DNA of 64,000 bases, from the NCBI GenBank assembly GCA_001695595.3, contig MBPM02000006.1:310001-374000 (forward strand), read 5' to 3'. This DNA comes from Plasmopara viticola (Eukaryota; Oomycota; Peronosporomycetes; Peronosporales; Peronosporaceae). Positions 21,727 to 33,004 of the stretch are shown piece by piece (within the stretch, counting starts at the first letter, position 1; the number at the start of each line of letters is the position of its first letter). The position numbers and the translations under genes were made by a program. The notes beneath the pieces were generated by a model, which worked only from the letters and a program-made list of their open reading frames with translations, made no database searches and had not been told where the DNA came from.

Positions 21727-22908
21727 CTATGCGGCATTAACATAAAACATTGTGCGCAGACGACGCGCACCAACGCCAGCATTCACATCAATGCCGGCGC
21801 CAACATCTAAACCTGCACCAGCACCAAGACCGACCCCTGCGCCAACATCTAAACCTGCACCAGCACCAAGACCGACCCCTGCGCCAACATCTAAACCTGC
21901 ACCAGCACCAAGACCGGCCCCTGCTCCAACATCGGTGCCAACTGCAAGACCGGCGTCAGCATCTAGACCGACACCAGCACCAACACTGGCGCCAGCACCA
22001 ACATCGGCGCCAACTGCAAGACCGGCGTCAGCATCTAGACCGACGCCAGCACCAAGACCGACGCCAGCACCAAGACCAACGCCAGCACCAAGACCGACAT
22101 CAGCACCAAGACCGACGCCAGCACCAACATCGGTGCCAACTGCAAGACCGGCGTCAGCATCTAGACCGACGCCAGCACCAAGACCGACGCCAGCACCAAG
22201 ACCGACGCCGGCACCAAGACCGACCCCTGCACCAACATCGGCTTTCGCACCAATGCCGGCGCCAGCTTCGAGACCGACACCAGCACCAACACCGACACCA
22301 GCACCAACACCGGCTCCTGCACCAACTTCGAGATCGGCTCCAGATCCAAGACCTGCGCCAACACCAACACCAAGACCAGCATCAACATCAAGATCGACGC
22401 CACCACCAAGACCGGTGCCAACACCAAGATCAGCGCCAACTCCAAGATCAGCTCCAACGCCAAGATCAGCGCCAACACTGAGATCGCCACCTGCATTAAT
22501 GTTGGGTTTACTTCCGTCCGATAAATTGGGAGTGTTACTTTTTTCGCAATCCTGGTCATCACTTTTACTTAAAGGGGGAACGCTTTTACCCCTTCCTTCA
22601 TTGTCTGCACCAACACTGGTCGGTGCACCAGTTGTGGTGTCATGACCATAGTAGTCATCGATTTTGCTTCCGTTCTTGCTTTTTGGAACATCATCAGTGT
22701 CGTAGCAGTCGTCATGGTGGTTATCAGATAGACCATTAACGTCGGTCGGGGCAAAATGCAATGGTTGCATAGGGACGCTCGGAGCTGGAGTTGGAGCATC
22801 GTAAAGCATCTCACAGTCGGTTGCACGCGCATCAACACTAGGTGAGGTGAAGGCGGAAAGCGCAACCGCCCCAGCAAACAGTTTTAAGAAATTTTTGCTT
22901 GAAAGCAT
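21727..22908 (-). CDS. Secreted Gly/Ala/Val/Asp-repeat protein, array copy 5
   Basis: A 393-aa paralogue with the same repeat arrangement as copy 4. It differs at only a few residues (Thr for Ile near the signal peptide, Tyr for His, Ala for Gly, Asp for Glu in the head, Thr for Ala in one early repeat). Copies 4 and 5 are a recent pair. Same architecture: signal peptide, acidic head with DDCYD, alternating repeats, RRLRTMF tail. Function unknown. Confidence 0.86.
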   Translation of the reverse strand: MLSSKNFLKLFAGAVALSAFTSPSVDARATDCEMLYDAPTPAPSVPMQPLHFAPTDVNGLSDNHHDDCYDTDDVPKSKNGSKIDDYYGHDTTTGAPTSVGADNEGRGKSVPPLSKSDDQDCEKSNTPNLSDGSKPNINAGGDLSVGADLGVGADLGVGADLGVGTGLGGGVDLDVDAGLGVGVGAGLGSGADLEVGAGAGVGAGVGVGAGVGLEAGAGIGAKADVGAGVGLGAGVGLGAGVGLGAGVGLDADAGLAVGTDVGAGVGLGADVGLGAGVGLGAGVGLGAGVGLDADAGLAVGADVGAGASVGAGVGLDADAGLAVGTDVGAGAGLGAGAGLDVGAGVGLGAGAGLDVGAGVGLGAGAGLDVGAGIDVNAGVGARRLRTMFYVNAA

Positions 22909-25075
22909 TGTTCAGACTCGAAACGACAAGACACTGCGAGAAAGTAGTACACAATGTGTTGAGAAGGACTTGAAAGATCGAGTGCAAGTCTAAAAATGAT
23001 GTTGTCGTTTTCCAATGAATGTGAAAAGTGTGATTGAGCCATATGCTTAAAGGGGTACAGGTATGACAGCACGTGGAATAATCTTATCGGTCTTATCCAA
23101 GTAATAATTCCGGTATAAAAAACGACAAATATACCATGTGACAAAGTATAGTATTGTTTGTATTCTGATCGGAAAGGTTTCGAAAGAGGAAGCAAGCAGA
23201 CGTTCGACATAGTCCAAAAATTAAAACTGGTTGCTCTCTGACTCAGAGCAAATCTCTTATCCTTTCTTTCCTTCCAAAGTGTTCACATTCAACGATAGAA
23301 GCTTCAGTTTGGACGGGTTATATACCAAAGGCGCCAGCATTCGGAATGTAGACGACTGCGTCTTGTTTTGCTAGAAGATCTTTACTAAAGCATCTTATTA
23401 TTGGAGAGCGCCTTCAGACGCGCACTGATCGCGTCAGGTCCTTGTGCTTTTATTATTTAAATGTAGCGTCATCTCGTGAGCCGTGTGGGGAGCTCCCGCG
23501 AATAAAGTTTGCTAATAGTGATCACCACGAATGCTGACATCCGTAGAGCTCGTCACACGATACAGAAGTTCCAGTTATCTCCGTGCCCTAATACAGCGCA
23601 TCTTCGGAGGCACGCTAGGTCGCTCGTGACGGTTACTTTAAAGTCTTAGTCAGGTAATGAAGACCTATACCCTCAAATTCTAAAATCTGGACATAATCAT
23701 CCACGCATAGCTCTTTCGTCTGCTTTGCCGAAACCGAGGCTCGTTCGATGACTCACCTGTTGTACCTACACTCTTGCCAGAGCAATGCATGACAATGATA
23801 ATCGGCCAAGCGTAAACTTTGCTTATGAGAAGTATCACTTTTTGTCTTTTCATGGGCTGTAAAATCGAGAAACCGTCAAAGCAGCAAGATCAATTGCGAG
23901 CTTAGCGTATTTACTCACATCTCGCTAAACACCAGCACCATGAGCAAAGCACACATATCTCTTCCATTGTTTGTTCGCTTACGCGTGTAGTCAAAAAGTT
24001 GTATGTTGGTTGGCGACTGGCGCGATAAGACTGAAAAGCGAACATTGGTGTACGTAATTTTACTACGTTGTATAATTTGAGATTTTCAAAGCTTTTACAA
24101 ATAGGGTGCGTCAAGCACGTGACGGAACAAAGGCGGCGCGTGTACATGAAAAATCATAGCGCACCATTATATCGCACCACCATTTAAGCAACAATAGCCT
24201 TCCTGCCATTATGTAAGTGACGGACGCGACAGGTAGCCTTGCTGCCTTCGCACCTGTCACGAATGTGAATGGCATTGCAGTTACAGCTTTGTTTGGCCGG
24301 AAGAGAACATATTCAATTGATTCAATTCCTTACAGTATGTTCTCACATGTCTTGGATACGGCCAATATGGTTATAACCCATTGCAATTTATTTGAAAAGC
24401 AACAATAAATCTCACGGTCGTTCCGGCAAAGTGTAGAGTCGGCGCTACAGCATACAAAATGATTTAGCGGCGTGCAAATCTGGCTATTGAAGAGATCGAA
24501 AATGGGACGCAAAGTAAGTTACAAAAACCAAAAGTTTTTCAAGGTACAGAAATTCAAAATCGGATTGGTGCAATAGTTGGTCTTCGATCGCCTTTGCTCG
24601 GGTAAAGTGGTCACTAGGATTATAAATCGCACCGTTGTTGCCCTCTTACATTGCTTGGAGAACTAACTTCATACAACGTAATTCTTCCAAGCAGTATACA
24701 CCTTATAGCCCAGGATAGCTAAGAATACATCAAAAGGCCACTATGATATGCTGGCTGTTCAACACACTAAGCCATGTAATTCAAATAGTATTCTGGCAAG
24801 CTCAAATGAGTTTTTTTTGTGCGTCTCCAAAGGTCTATAGGAAGTAGCATGATTGTCTGGTCCTGCAAAACAAGCAACGTAAACCTTCAATTGCACAAAG
24901 CTTATGGGTCACAGATCAGTGATTTCCCTATCCACTAGACAAAAAACACTCACGTATATGTCAACAAAAACCTTATAGAAATGCTCCACTAGGCAAAAAA
25001 CACTCACGTATATGTCAACAAAAACCTTATAGAAATGCTCATGTATTCGCAAGCAGAAACGCTCTACATAATTAT
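22909..25075. other. Array spacer 5
   Basis: A 2.2-kb spacer with the TGACTCA palindrome near 23237. It contains an extra 54-bp tandem duplication at 24932-24985 and 24986-25039, just downstream of gene copy 6, which accounts for part of the longer period here. No gene seen. Confidence 0.72.
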
Positions 25076-26011
25076 CTATGCGGCATTAACATAAAACTTT
25101 GTGCGCAGACGACGCGCACCAACGCCAGCATTCACATCAATGCCGGCGCCAACATCTAAACCTGCACCAGCACCAAGACCGATTCCTGCGCCAACATCTA
25201 AACCTGCACCAGCACCAAGACCGGCCCCTGCTCCAACATCGGTGCCAACTGCAAGACCGGCGTCAGCATCTAGACCGACACCAGCACCAAGACCGACGCC
25301 AGCACCAAGACCGACGCCAGCACCAAGACCGACATCTGCACCAACATCGGCTTTCGCACCAATGCCGGCGCCAGCTTCGAGACCGACACCAGCACCAACA
25401 CCGACACCAGCACCAACACCGGCTCCTGCACCAACTTCGAGATCGGCTCCAGATCCAAGACCTGCGCCAACACCAAGACCAGCATCAACATCAAGATCGG
25501 CGCCACCACCAAGACCGGCGCCAACACCAAGATCAGCGCCAACTCCAAGATCAGCTCCAACGCCAAGATCAGCGCCAACACTGAGATCGCCACCTGCATT
25601 AATGTTGGGTTTACTTCCGTCCGATAGATTGGGAGTGTTACTGTTTTCGCAATCCTGGTCATCACTTTTACCTAAAGGAGCAGAGCTTTTGTCTCTTCCT
25701 TCATTGTCTGCACCAACACTGGTCGGTGCACCAGTTGTGGTGTCATGACCATAGTAGTCATCGATTTTGCTTCCGTGCTTGCTTTTTGGAACATCATCAG
25801 TGTCGTAGAAGTCGTCATGATGGGTATCGGATAGGCCATTAACGTCGGTCGGGGCAAAATGCAATGGTTGCGTAGGGACGCTCGGAGCTGGAGTTGGAGC
25901 ATCGTAAAGCATCTCACAGTCGGTTGCACGCGCATCAACACTAGGTGAGGTGGAGGCGGAAAGCGCAACCGCCCCAGCAAACAGTTTTAGGAAATTTTTG
26001 CTTGAAAGCAT
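25076..26011 (-). CDS. Secreted Gly/Ala/Val/Asp-repeat protein, array copy 6
   Basis: A 311-aa paralogue, the shortest intact copy. The head is complete (signal peptide, DDFYD, CENSNTP). The repeat domain has lost several repeat blocks found in copies 1-5 but stays in frame to the same RRLRTKF tail. It is intermediate between copies 1-5 and copies 7-8. Function unknown. Confidence 0.86.
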   Translation of the reverse strand: MLSSKNFLKLFAGAVALSASTSPSVDARATDCEMLYDAPTPAPSVPTQPLHFAPTDVNGLSDTHHDDFYDTDDVPKSKHGSKIDDYYGHDTTTGAPTSVGADNEGRDKSSAPLGKSDDQDCENSNTPNLSDGSKPNINAGGDLSVGADLGVGADLGVGADLGVGAGLGGGADLDVDAGLGVGAGLGSGADLEVGAGAGVGAGVGVGAGVGLEAGAGIGAKADVGADVGLGAGVGLGAGVGLGAGVGLDADAGLAVGTDVGAGAGLGAGAGLDVGAGIGLGAGAGLDVGAGIDVNAGVGARRLRTKFYVNAA

Positions 26012-27838
26012 TGTTCAGACTCGAAACGACAAGACACTGCGAGAAAGTAACACACGATGTGTTGAGAAGGACTTGAAAGATCGAGTGCAAGTTTAGAAAT
26101 GATGTTGTAGATTTCCAATGAATGTGAAAAGTGTGATTGAGCCATATGCTTAAAGAGGTACAGGTATGACAGCACGTGGAATAATCTTATCGATCTTATC
26201 CAAGTAATAATTCCGGTATAAAAAACGACAAATATACCATGTGACAAAGTATAGTATTGTTTGTATTCTCAGCGGAAAGGTTTCGGAAGAGGAAGTAAGC
26301 AGACGTTCGAAAGAGTCCAAAAATTAAAACTGGTTGCTCTCTGACTCAGAGCAAATCTCTTATCCTTTCTTTTCTTCCAAAGTGTTCACATTCAACGATA
26401 GAAGCTTCAGTTTTGACGGGTTATATACCAAAGGCGCCAGCATTCGGAATGTAGACGACTGCATCTTGTTTTGCTAAAAGATCTTCAGTAAAGCATCTTA
26501 TTATTGGAGAGCGCCTTCAGACGCGCACTGATCGCGTCAGGTCCTTGTGCTTTTATTTAGCAAATGTAGCGTCATCTCGTGAGCCGTGTGGGGAGCTCCC
26601 GCGAATAAAGTTTGCTAATAATGATCACCACGAATGCTGACATCCGTAGAGCTCGTCACACGATACAGAAGTTCCAGTTATCTCCGTGCCCTTATACAGC
26701 GCATCTTCGGAGGCACGCTAGGTCGCTCGTGACGGTTACTTTAAAGTCTTAGTCAGGTAATGAAGACCTATACCCTCAAATCCTAAAATCTGGACATAAT
26801 CATCCACGCATAGCTCTTTCGTCTGCTTTGCCGAAACCGAGGCTCGTTCGATGACTCACCTGTTGTACCTACACTCTTGCCAGAGCAATGCATGACAATG
26901 TTAATCGTCCAAGCGTAAATTTTGCTTATGAGAAGTATCACTTTTTGTCTTTTCATGGGCTGTAAAACAATCGAGAAACCGTCAAAGCAGCAAGATCAAT
27001 TGCGAGCTTAGCGTATTTACTCACATCTCGCTAAACACCAGCACCATGAGCAAAGCACATATATCTCTTCCATTGTTTGTTCGCTTACGCGTGTAGTCAA
27101 GATGTTGTATGCTGGTTGGCGACTGGCGCGATAAGACTGAAAAGCGAACATTGGTGTACGTAATTTTACTACGTTGTATAATTTGAGATTTTCAAAGCTT
27201 TTACAAACAGGGTGCGTCAAGCACGTGACGGAACAAAGGCGGCGCGTGTATTTTAAAAGAAATATCGCACCATCATATCGCACCACCATTCAAGCAACAA
27301 TAGCCTTCCTGCCATTATGTAAGTGACGGACGCGACAGGCAGCCTTGCTGCCTTCGCACCTGTCACGAATGTGAATGGTATTGCAGTTACAGCTTTGTTT
27401 GGCCGGAAGAGAACAAATTCAATTGTATTAATTCCTTACATTTATGTTCTCACATGTCTTGGATACGGCCAATATGGTTATAACCTATTGCAATTTATTT
27501 GAAAAGCAACAATAAATCTCACGGTCGTTCCGGCAAAGTGTAGAGTCGGCGCTACAGCATACAAAATGATTTAGCGGCGTGCGAATCTGGCTACTTGAAG
27601 AGATCGAAAATGGGACGCAACGTAAGTTACAAAAATCAAAAGTTTTTCAAGGTACAGAAGTTCATAGTCGGATTGGTGCAATAGTTAAGTCTTCGATCGC
27701 CTTTGCTCGGGTAAAGTGGTCACTCGGATTATAAATCGCACCGTTGTTGCCCTCTTACATTGCTTGGAGAACCAACTTCATACAACGAAACTCTTCCAAG
27801 CAGCATACACCTTATAGCCCAGGATAGCTTAGAGTACA
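26012..27838. other. Array spacer 6, left part
   Basis: Spacer upstream of copy 6, with the TGACTCA palindrome near 26338. It runs as a normal unit until copia element B interrupts it at 27839. The interrupted spacer resumes at about 32688, after the element and an inverted fragment. No gene seen. Confidence 0.72.
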
Positions 27839-27984
27839 TGTTAAAATTACACCGCTGAATGCATGTTGAACAGGTGAACGGCTTCACAGTATTTACAAGT
27901 ATGTAAAAGTTAGTAATTACATATGGTAGCCGTTCATTGTTCAGGATAAATATATTCACTTCGGTTTTTACTTTCTTCTCAACA
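27839..27984 (+). repeat. 5' LTR of element B
   Basis: A 146-bp LTR, TGTTAA...CAACA, with about six mismatches to the 3' LTR at 32113-32258. Confidence 0.92.
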
Positions 27985-28026
27985 GGTTAACAGCCGCAAC
28001 AAGCTCAAGCAACGTCCTCGCCCAAT

Positions 28027-31000
28027 ATGAACAAGCGCACCGAAGTCCTCCTAGGAAGTGGTAACTATTACCACTGGGAGTTTAACATGAGGATGACCCT
28101 GGCGCGGAAGGGTCTCCCGGGACACACCATGGGCGTCAAGGTAGAGAAGGACGTCACGGAGGCGTGGCTTGTTAATGATGCCAAGGCGCTAGGCATCATT
28201 GCTCAAGGCAATGAGATCCAGCACGAGACCAAGATTCGGTCGGCTACGCGTACTATGGAGGCGTGGGGAACCCTCCGCGATTTCTACAATCGCTCGACTC
28301 TTCACAATTGTGTTGTGATGATTCGTCGACTACATGAGTTCAAGATGGAAAGTGGAACAAGCATGGCAGAGCATCTGGACTCTTTTGACGAGCTAGTGGT
28401 GGGACTACAGACTACGGGAGAGCAAATTGATGAGTCACGCCAGCTGGTGGTACTTCTTAGCAGTCTACCTTCGGAGTACGACTTGATTTCGTCGATTGTG
28501 GAAAATGCAAGGGACATTTCGTTGATAGAAGTCAAGGAGAAGCTGCTCAAAGAGTCGTAGAAGCTGCAGAGGAAAGAAGCTACAGAGAAAGCGTTTCGCG
28601 TAAATGGAAATGGAAATGCTAGAAGATTTAAAGGTGGACGGGACAATGGACGAAAGGGTGGTCCTTCACGCAATAACGGCGGATTCAAGGGCAAGTGCTT
28701 CAACTGTGACCAGTTTGGACACATGAAGCGGAACTGCCCGGCCGGTAAAAGATTCAACAGCGATGACACGGTGTTTGCTGTTGGTAAAGGGAAGTCATCA
28801 GGATGGCTGATTGATAGTGGAGCAACTTCCCACATGACCCCACACAGGAAGGACTTGTTTGATTACAAGGGCCTGGAAGCTAGCATCGAACTTACGATTG
28901 CAGACGGGAAGAAGTTGCTTGTCAAAGGAGTCGGCACGGTAAAATTGACTGGTTTGAACGGAAGGAGGATTCGCATGGTTGAAGTTCTGCACATTCCCGG
29001 ACTCGACAGAAGGTTGCTGTCAGCTGGCAAGCTGGCGGGGCGTGGCATGAGTGTGGAATTCTCGCGTTCGTCATGTGTCATTTGGAACAAGAAGCAAGCA
29101 ATTGCGTCGGGCACAAAAGTTGAAAAGTCGTATTTTCTTGACTGTAAGCAAGAAAAAGCATGTCTCGTTGAATATACCGGGGCTGACAATCAGTGGGAGC
29201 TTTGGCCTGCACACATTGAGCACCCCAGCAAGGATGCGCTGATCAGGACACAGCGATCAACTAATTGTATCCCAACTATTAAGCAAAGTGTGGAAATATT
29301 GTGTGCCGGGTGTTTGGAGGGCAAACAGACGGTCACGGTGTTTCCGTCTTGTTCAATGACAAAGACGTACGCGTATGTTAGAGCGTGTTCACACAGATGT
29401 CATGGGGCCAATGCGAACTATCTCGAAGGGTGGTGCCAAATACATTCTCACGTTTGTGGATGACTTTTCACGACACGTTGCAATTTTTCTGATCAAGAGC
29501 AAGAGTGAAGAGGCTGGCAAGTTCAAGGAGTTTCTGACATTATACGAAAACCAGTGGGGTGCACGCCTAAGATGTTTGCGATCCGACAACGGAACCGAGT
29601 TATATGTCAAGAGAACGGCATTGTACACCAGCGCTCCGTTCCATACAGCCCGCAGCAGAACGGAGTAGCGGAGCGTATGAACAGGACAATTATGGAGAAA
29701 GCCCGCAGCATGTTACACTACAAGAGCGTATCTACGGAATGGTGGGTGGAAGCGGTACATACAGCGGTTTATTTAATTAATCGCTCTAGCAATACGGTCC
29801 ATCCTGACACAACGCCATATGAGCTAGTTTTCAAAAAAAAAGCCTCGAATGGATCACCTGCGCGTATTCAGTTCGCAAGGCTACGCTCATATTGACGATT
29901 CGAAACGGACCAAACTGAAACCCAAGAGCTTCAAGTGTATGTTTCTTGACTATGCAGAGAATGTCAAGGGCTATCGCGTGTTTGACTTGGAGAATGCCAA
30001 GATTAAAGTGACCCGCTCTGTAAAGTTGGATGAGCGTGAGGTGGGCGGCATCTACGACACGCAGGAGCTTAAGCCGAAAACAATTGTTCAAGTGGTTAAG
30101 GATGTGATGAAGTCAATGTTCAGCATCAAGTGGATTGACAGTCAGTTCCGGACGATCCCATGGGAGCTGTCGAAGAGACAGTCGAGGATGTCAATATGGA
30201 GGATGTTAATCGTACGCCAAGCGCCGTTGTACAGCGGCTAATGCCTTCTGCGAGCCCTGTACGAAACGGGCTTGAGCTAACGGAGTATCATCAACCTTCC
30301 CAAGTGCAACAAGAAGATCGTTTGGTGTTTCGGCCTGAATCGGAGCGAACACGAATAAGACGTGAGCCAGTGCTAATGCTAAGAAACGGTTCCGATGGTG
30401 GAGAGTCAACAGAAGGAAGTGAGGGTCCACCGACTCCAAAGCGTGCTAGGATTGACGATGATGGACTAATTGCGGAAGCCTTTCTTGCCTACGCTGTGAA
30501 TATTGACGATGATATGGACTCACCAACTACTTATACTCAAGCAATGGCAAGCGACGATGCAATGAGATGGCGTGAAGCAATGGATGCTGAGCTTCGCTCT
30601 CACGAAGAGAATAAAACGTGGACATTGCAGCCACGAGGGAAAATTGGACGCGCAATTGGATCACGATGGGTATTTGCCAAAAAGCGTGATCAGAATGGCG
30701 CTATCGTGCGATACAAGGCACGACTAGTCGCGAAAGGTTTCAAGCAGAAGTATGGCGTTGACTTTTTCGAGACATATTTCCCGGTTGCCAACACGTATTC
30801 GATCCATATAATTCTCGCGGTATGTGTTGAATGTGGCTATCAAATGGAACAGCTGGACGTCGACACGGCTTTTCTTAATAGCGTGTTGACGGGCAACGTT
30901 TTTATGGAAGTTCCGCTTGGTGTCGACAACGCTCAAGGATACATATGTCAACTAAACAAGGCCAATTACGGACTTAAGCAAGCAGCGAGTGCCTGGAACA

Positions 31001-32099
31001 AGACAATACATCGTGTCTTCGTCAGGAATGGCTTTAAGAGTTGCGGAGCAGATCAATATGTTTATGTCAAGAGAACTAAAGAAGGTTTTGCTTAAGTTGG
31101 ACTATATGTGGATGACATGATTATCGCAGCAAGAAGCAGCAAAAAATTAAATCAAGTAAAGGGAGTACTCGGAATGCTTTCAAGATGAAGGAGCTTGGTC
31201 AGGCGGAATTTATTTTGGGTATGGAAATTGATCACGACAGGTCAGCTGAAATTTTGATGATCAAACAGACTCGCTACATCGATGACGTGGTCAAGCGATT
31301 CGGTCAACAAGATGCCAAAAGTGTTGAAAACCCTTGCGTATCAGGATTGAAGCTGTCGTCAAAGCAGTCACCCACAACGGAAGAGGGACGGTCGACAATG
31401 CGATCAAAGCCTTATCGCTCACTGATTGGATGCTTGCTGTACATAACGACATGCACTCGGCCTGATATTGCTTACGTGGTGACGCAGCTATCACGTTTTC
31501 TGGAGAACCCAGGACTACAACATTGAAGCGCAGCAATTTGAGTAGTACGGTATCTGAAGACAACGCGTCAAATCGGTATCGTCTACCGAGGAACTGGAAG
31601 CGTTACGGTCAAAGCATACTCGGATGCAAATTGGGGCAGCAACACGGATGACAGACGCTCGGTCTCGGGAATTATGGCCATGATTGCAAGCGCACCAGTG
31701 GTATCTGGGTCGGAGTACCAGCGGACAGTTGCGCTGAGCTCAGCGGAAGCTGAGTATATGGCTCTGAGTTTATGCACACAAGAAGTTCTTTGGACGCGGG
31801 CAATGCTAAAGGACATGGGTCACGAGCAAGTTGATGGCACACAGGTTTGGGAAGACAACCAAGGTGCTATTGCGTTAGCCAATAACGCCGGATACCATGC
31901 TAGGACGAAGCATGTGAACATCAAGCACCACTTTATTCGTGAGAACGTGCAAGAAGGACTGTTGAAGATCGAATATATCGACACGAAGAGTCAGCTTGCA
32001 GATATGCTAACGAAGGCAGTTGGGACCAAGATGCTTAAGTATCTGGGCGAAGCCACCGGAATCAAGACCAAGTCAGCAACAAAGGACACACAGCATTAG
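28027..32099 (+). pseudogene. Copia gag-pol remnant (element B)
   Basis: A broken gag-pol gene starting at the ATG 28027. Gag is open to a TAG at 28558. After this come the CCHC knuckle (CFNCDQFGHMKRNC near 28705), the protease motif LIDSGATSHMT near 28810, the pre-integrase region, integrase (HTDVMGP near 29393, SDNGTE near 29585), reverse transcriptase from about 30660 and RNase H (SSAEAEYMAL near 31740) to the stop at 32097. Frameshifts occur near 29370, 29600, 29850 and 30100, with a TAA at 31093, a frameshift near 31170 and a TGA near 31524. Non-functional. Confidence 0.92.
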
Positions 32100-32112
32100 C
32101 GGTGAGTGGGAG

Positions 32113-32258
32113 TGTTAAAATTCTACCGCTGAATGCATGTTGAACAGGTGAATGGCTTCACAGTATTTACAAGTACGTTAAAGTTAGTAATTACATATGG
32201 TAGCCGTTCATTGGTCAGGATAAATATATTCACTTCGGTTTTTACTTTCTTCTCAACA
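32113..32258 (+). repeat. 3' LTR of element B
   Basis: A 146-bp LTR directly following the G-rich polypurine-type stretch after the pol stop at 32099. It ends CTCAACA at 32258. Confidence 0.92.
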
Positions 32259-32687
32259 GGATGATTATGTCCAGCCTTTAGGATTTGAGGGTATAGGTCT
32301 TCATTACCTGACTAAGACTTTAAAGTAACCGTCACGAGCGACCTAGCGTGCCTTCGAAGATGCGCTGTTGTAGGGCACGGAGATATCCGGAACTTCTGTA
32401 TCGTGTGACGAGCTCTACGGATGTCAGAATTCGTGGTGATTATTATCAGCAAATTTTATTCGCGGGAGCGCCCCACACGGCTAACGAGATGACGCTACAT
32501 TTGCTAAAAAAAAAGCACAAGCACTCCGACGCGATCAGTGCGCGTCTGAAGGCGCTCTCCAATAATAAGATGCTTTACTTAAGATCTTTAACCAAAACAA
32601 GACGCAGTCGTCTACATTCCGAATGCTGGCGCCTTTGGTATATAACCCGTCCAAACTGAAGCTTTTATCGTTGAATGTGAACACCTT
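32259..32687 (-). repeat. Inverted fragment of array spacer
   Basis: About 429 bp that is the reverse complement of the spacer segment equivalent to 10214-10641. Variant bases (for example the AAGGTG and ATAAAAGC forms) match the spacers of copies 7 and 8 best. It lies between the 3' end of element B and the point where the direct spacer resumes. The direct copy of the same segment is still present to the left (about 26384-26815), so this is an extra inverted copy and not a simple inversion. Confidence 0.85.
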
Positions 32688-33004
32688 CAAAGGGCCACAA
32701 TGATATGCGGGCCACAATGATATGCTGGCTGTCCAATCACACTAAGCCATGTAATTCAAATAGTATTCTGGCAAGCCTAAATATTTTTTTATGTGCATCT
32801 CCACCGGTCTATAGGCTGTAGCATGATTGTCTCGTACTGCAAAACAAGCAACGTAAACCTTCAATTGCACAAAGCTTATAGGTCACGGTTTAGTGATTTC
32901 CCTAAGCAACCACTAAGCAAAAAATACTTACGTTATGATATATCAACGTAAAGCTTAAAGAAATTGCTTATGTATTCGCAAGCAGAAACGCTCGTCATTA
33001 TCAT
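32688..33004. other. Array spacer 6, right part
   Basis: Direct-orientation spacer resumes here and runs to gene copy 7. A short local duplication (GGGCCACAATGATATG) sits at the join near 32695-32720. No gene seen. Confidence 0.65.

Larger units (their letters stand above)
27839..32258 (+). mobile_element. Copia-type LTR retrotransposon B, decayed
   Basis: A 4420-bp Ty1/copia element inserted in the spacer right of gene copy 6. The LTRs lie at 27839-27984 and 32113-32258 (146 bp each, about six differences between them). The interior is broken by stops and frameshifts. No 5-bp target duplication is visible: the left flank is ordinary spacer in direct orientation, while the right flank is an inverted spacer fragment, so the locus was rearranged during or after insertion. 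It is less decayed than element A. Confidence 0.94.
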
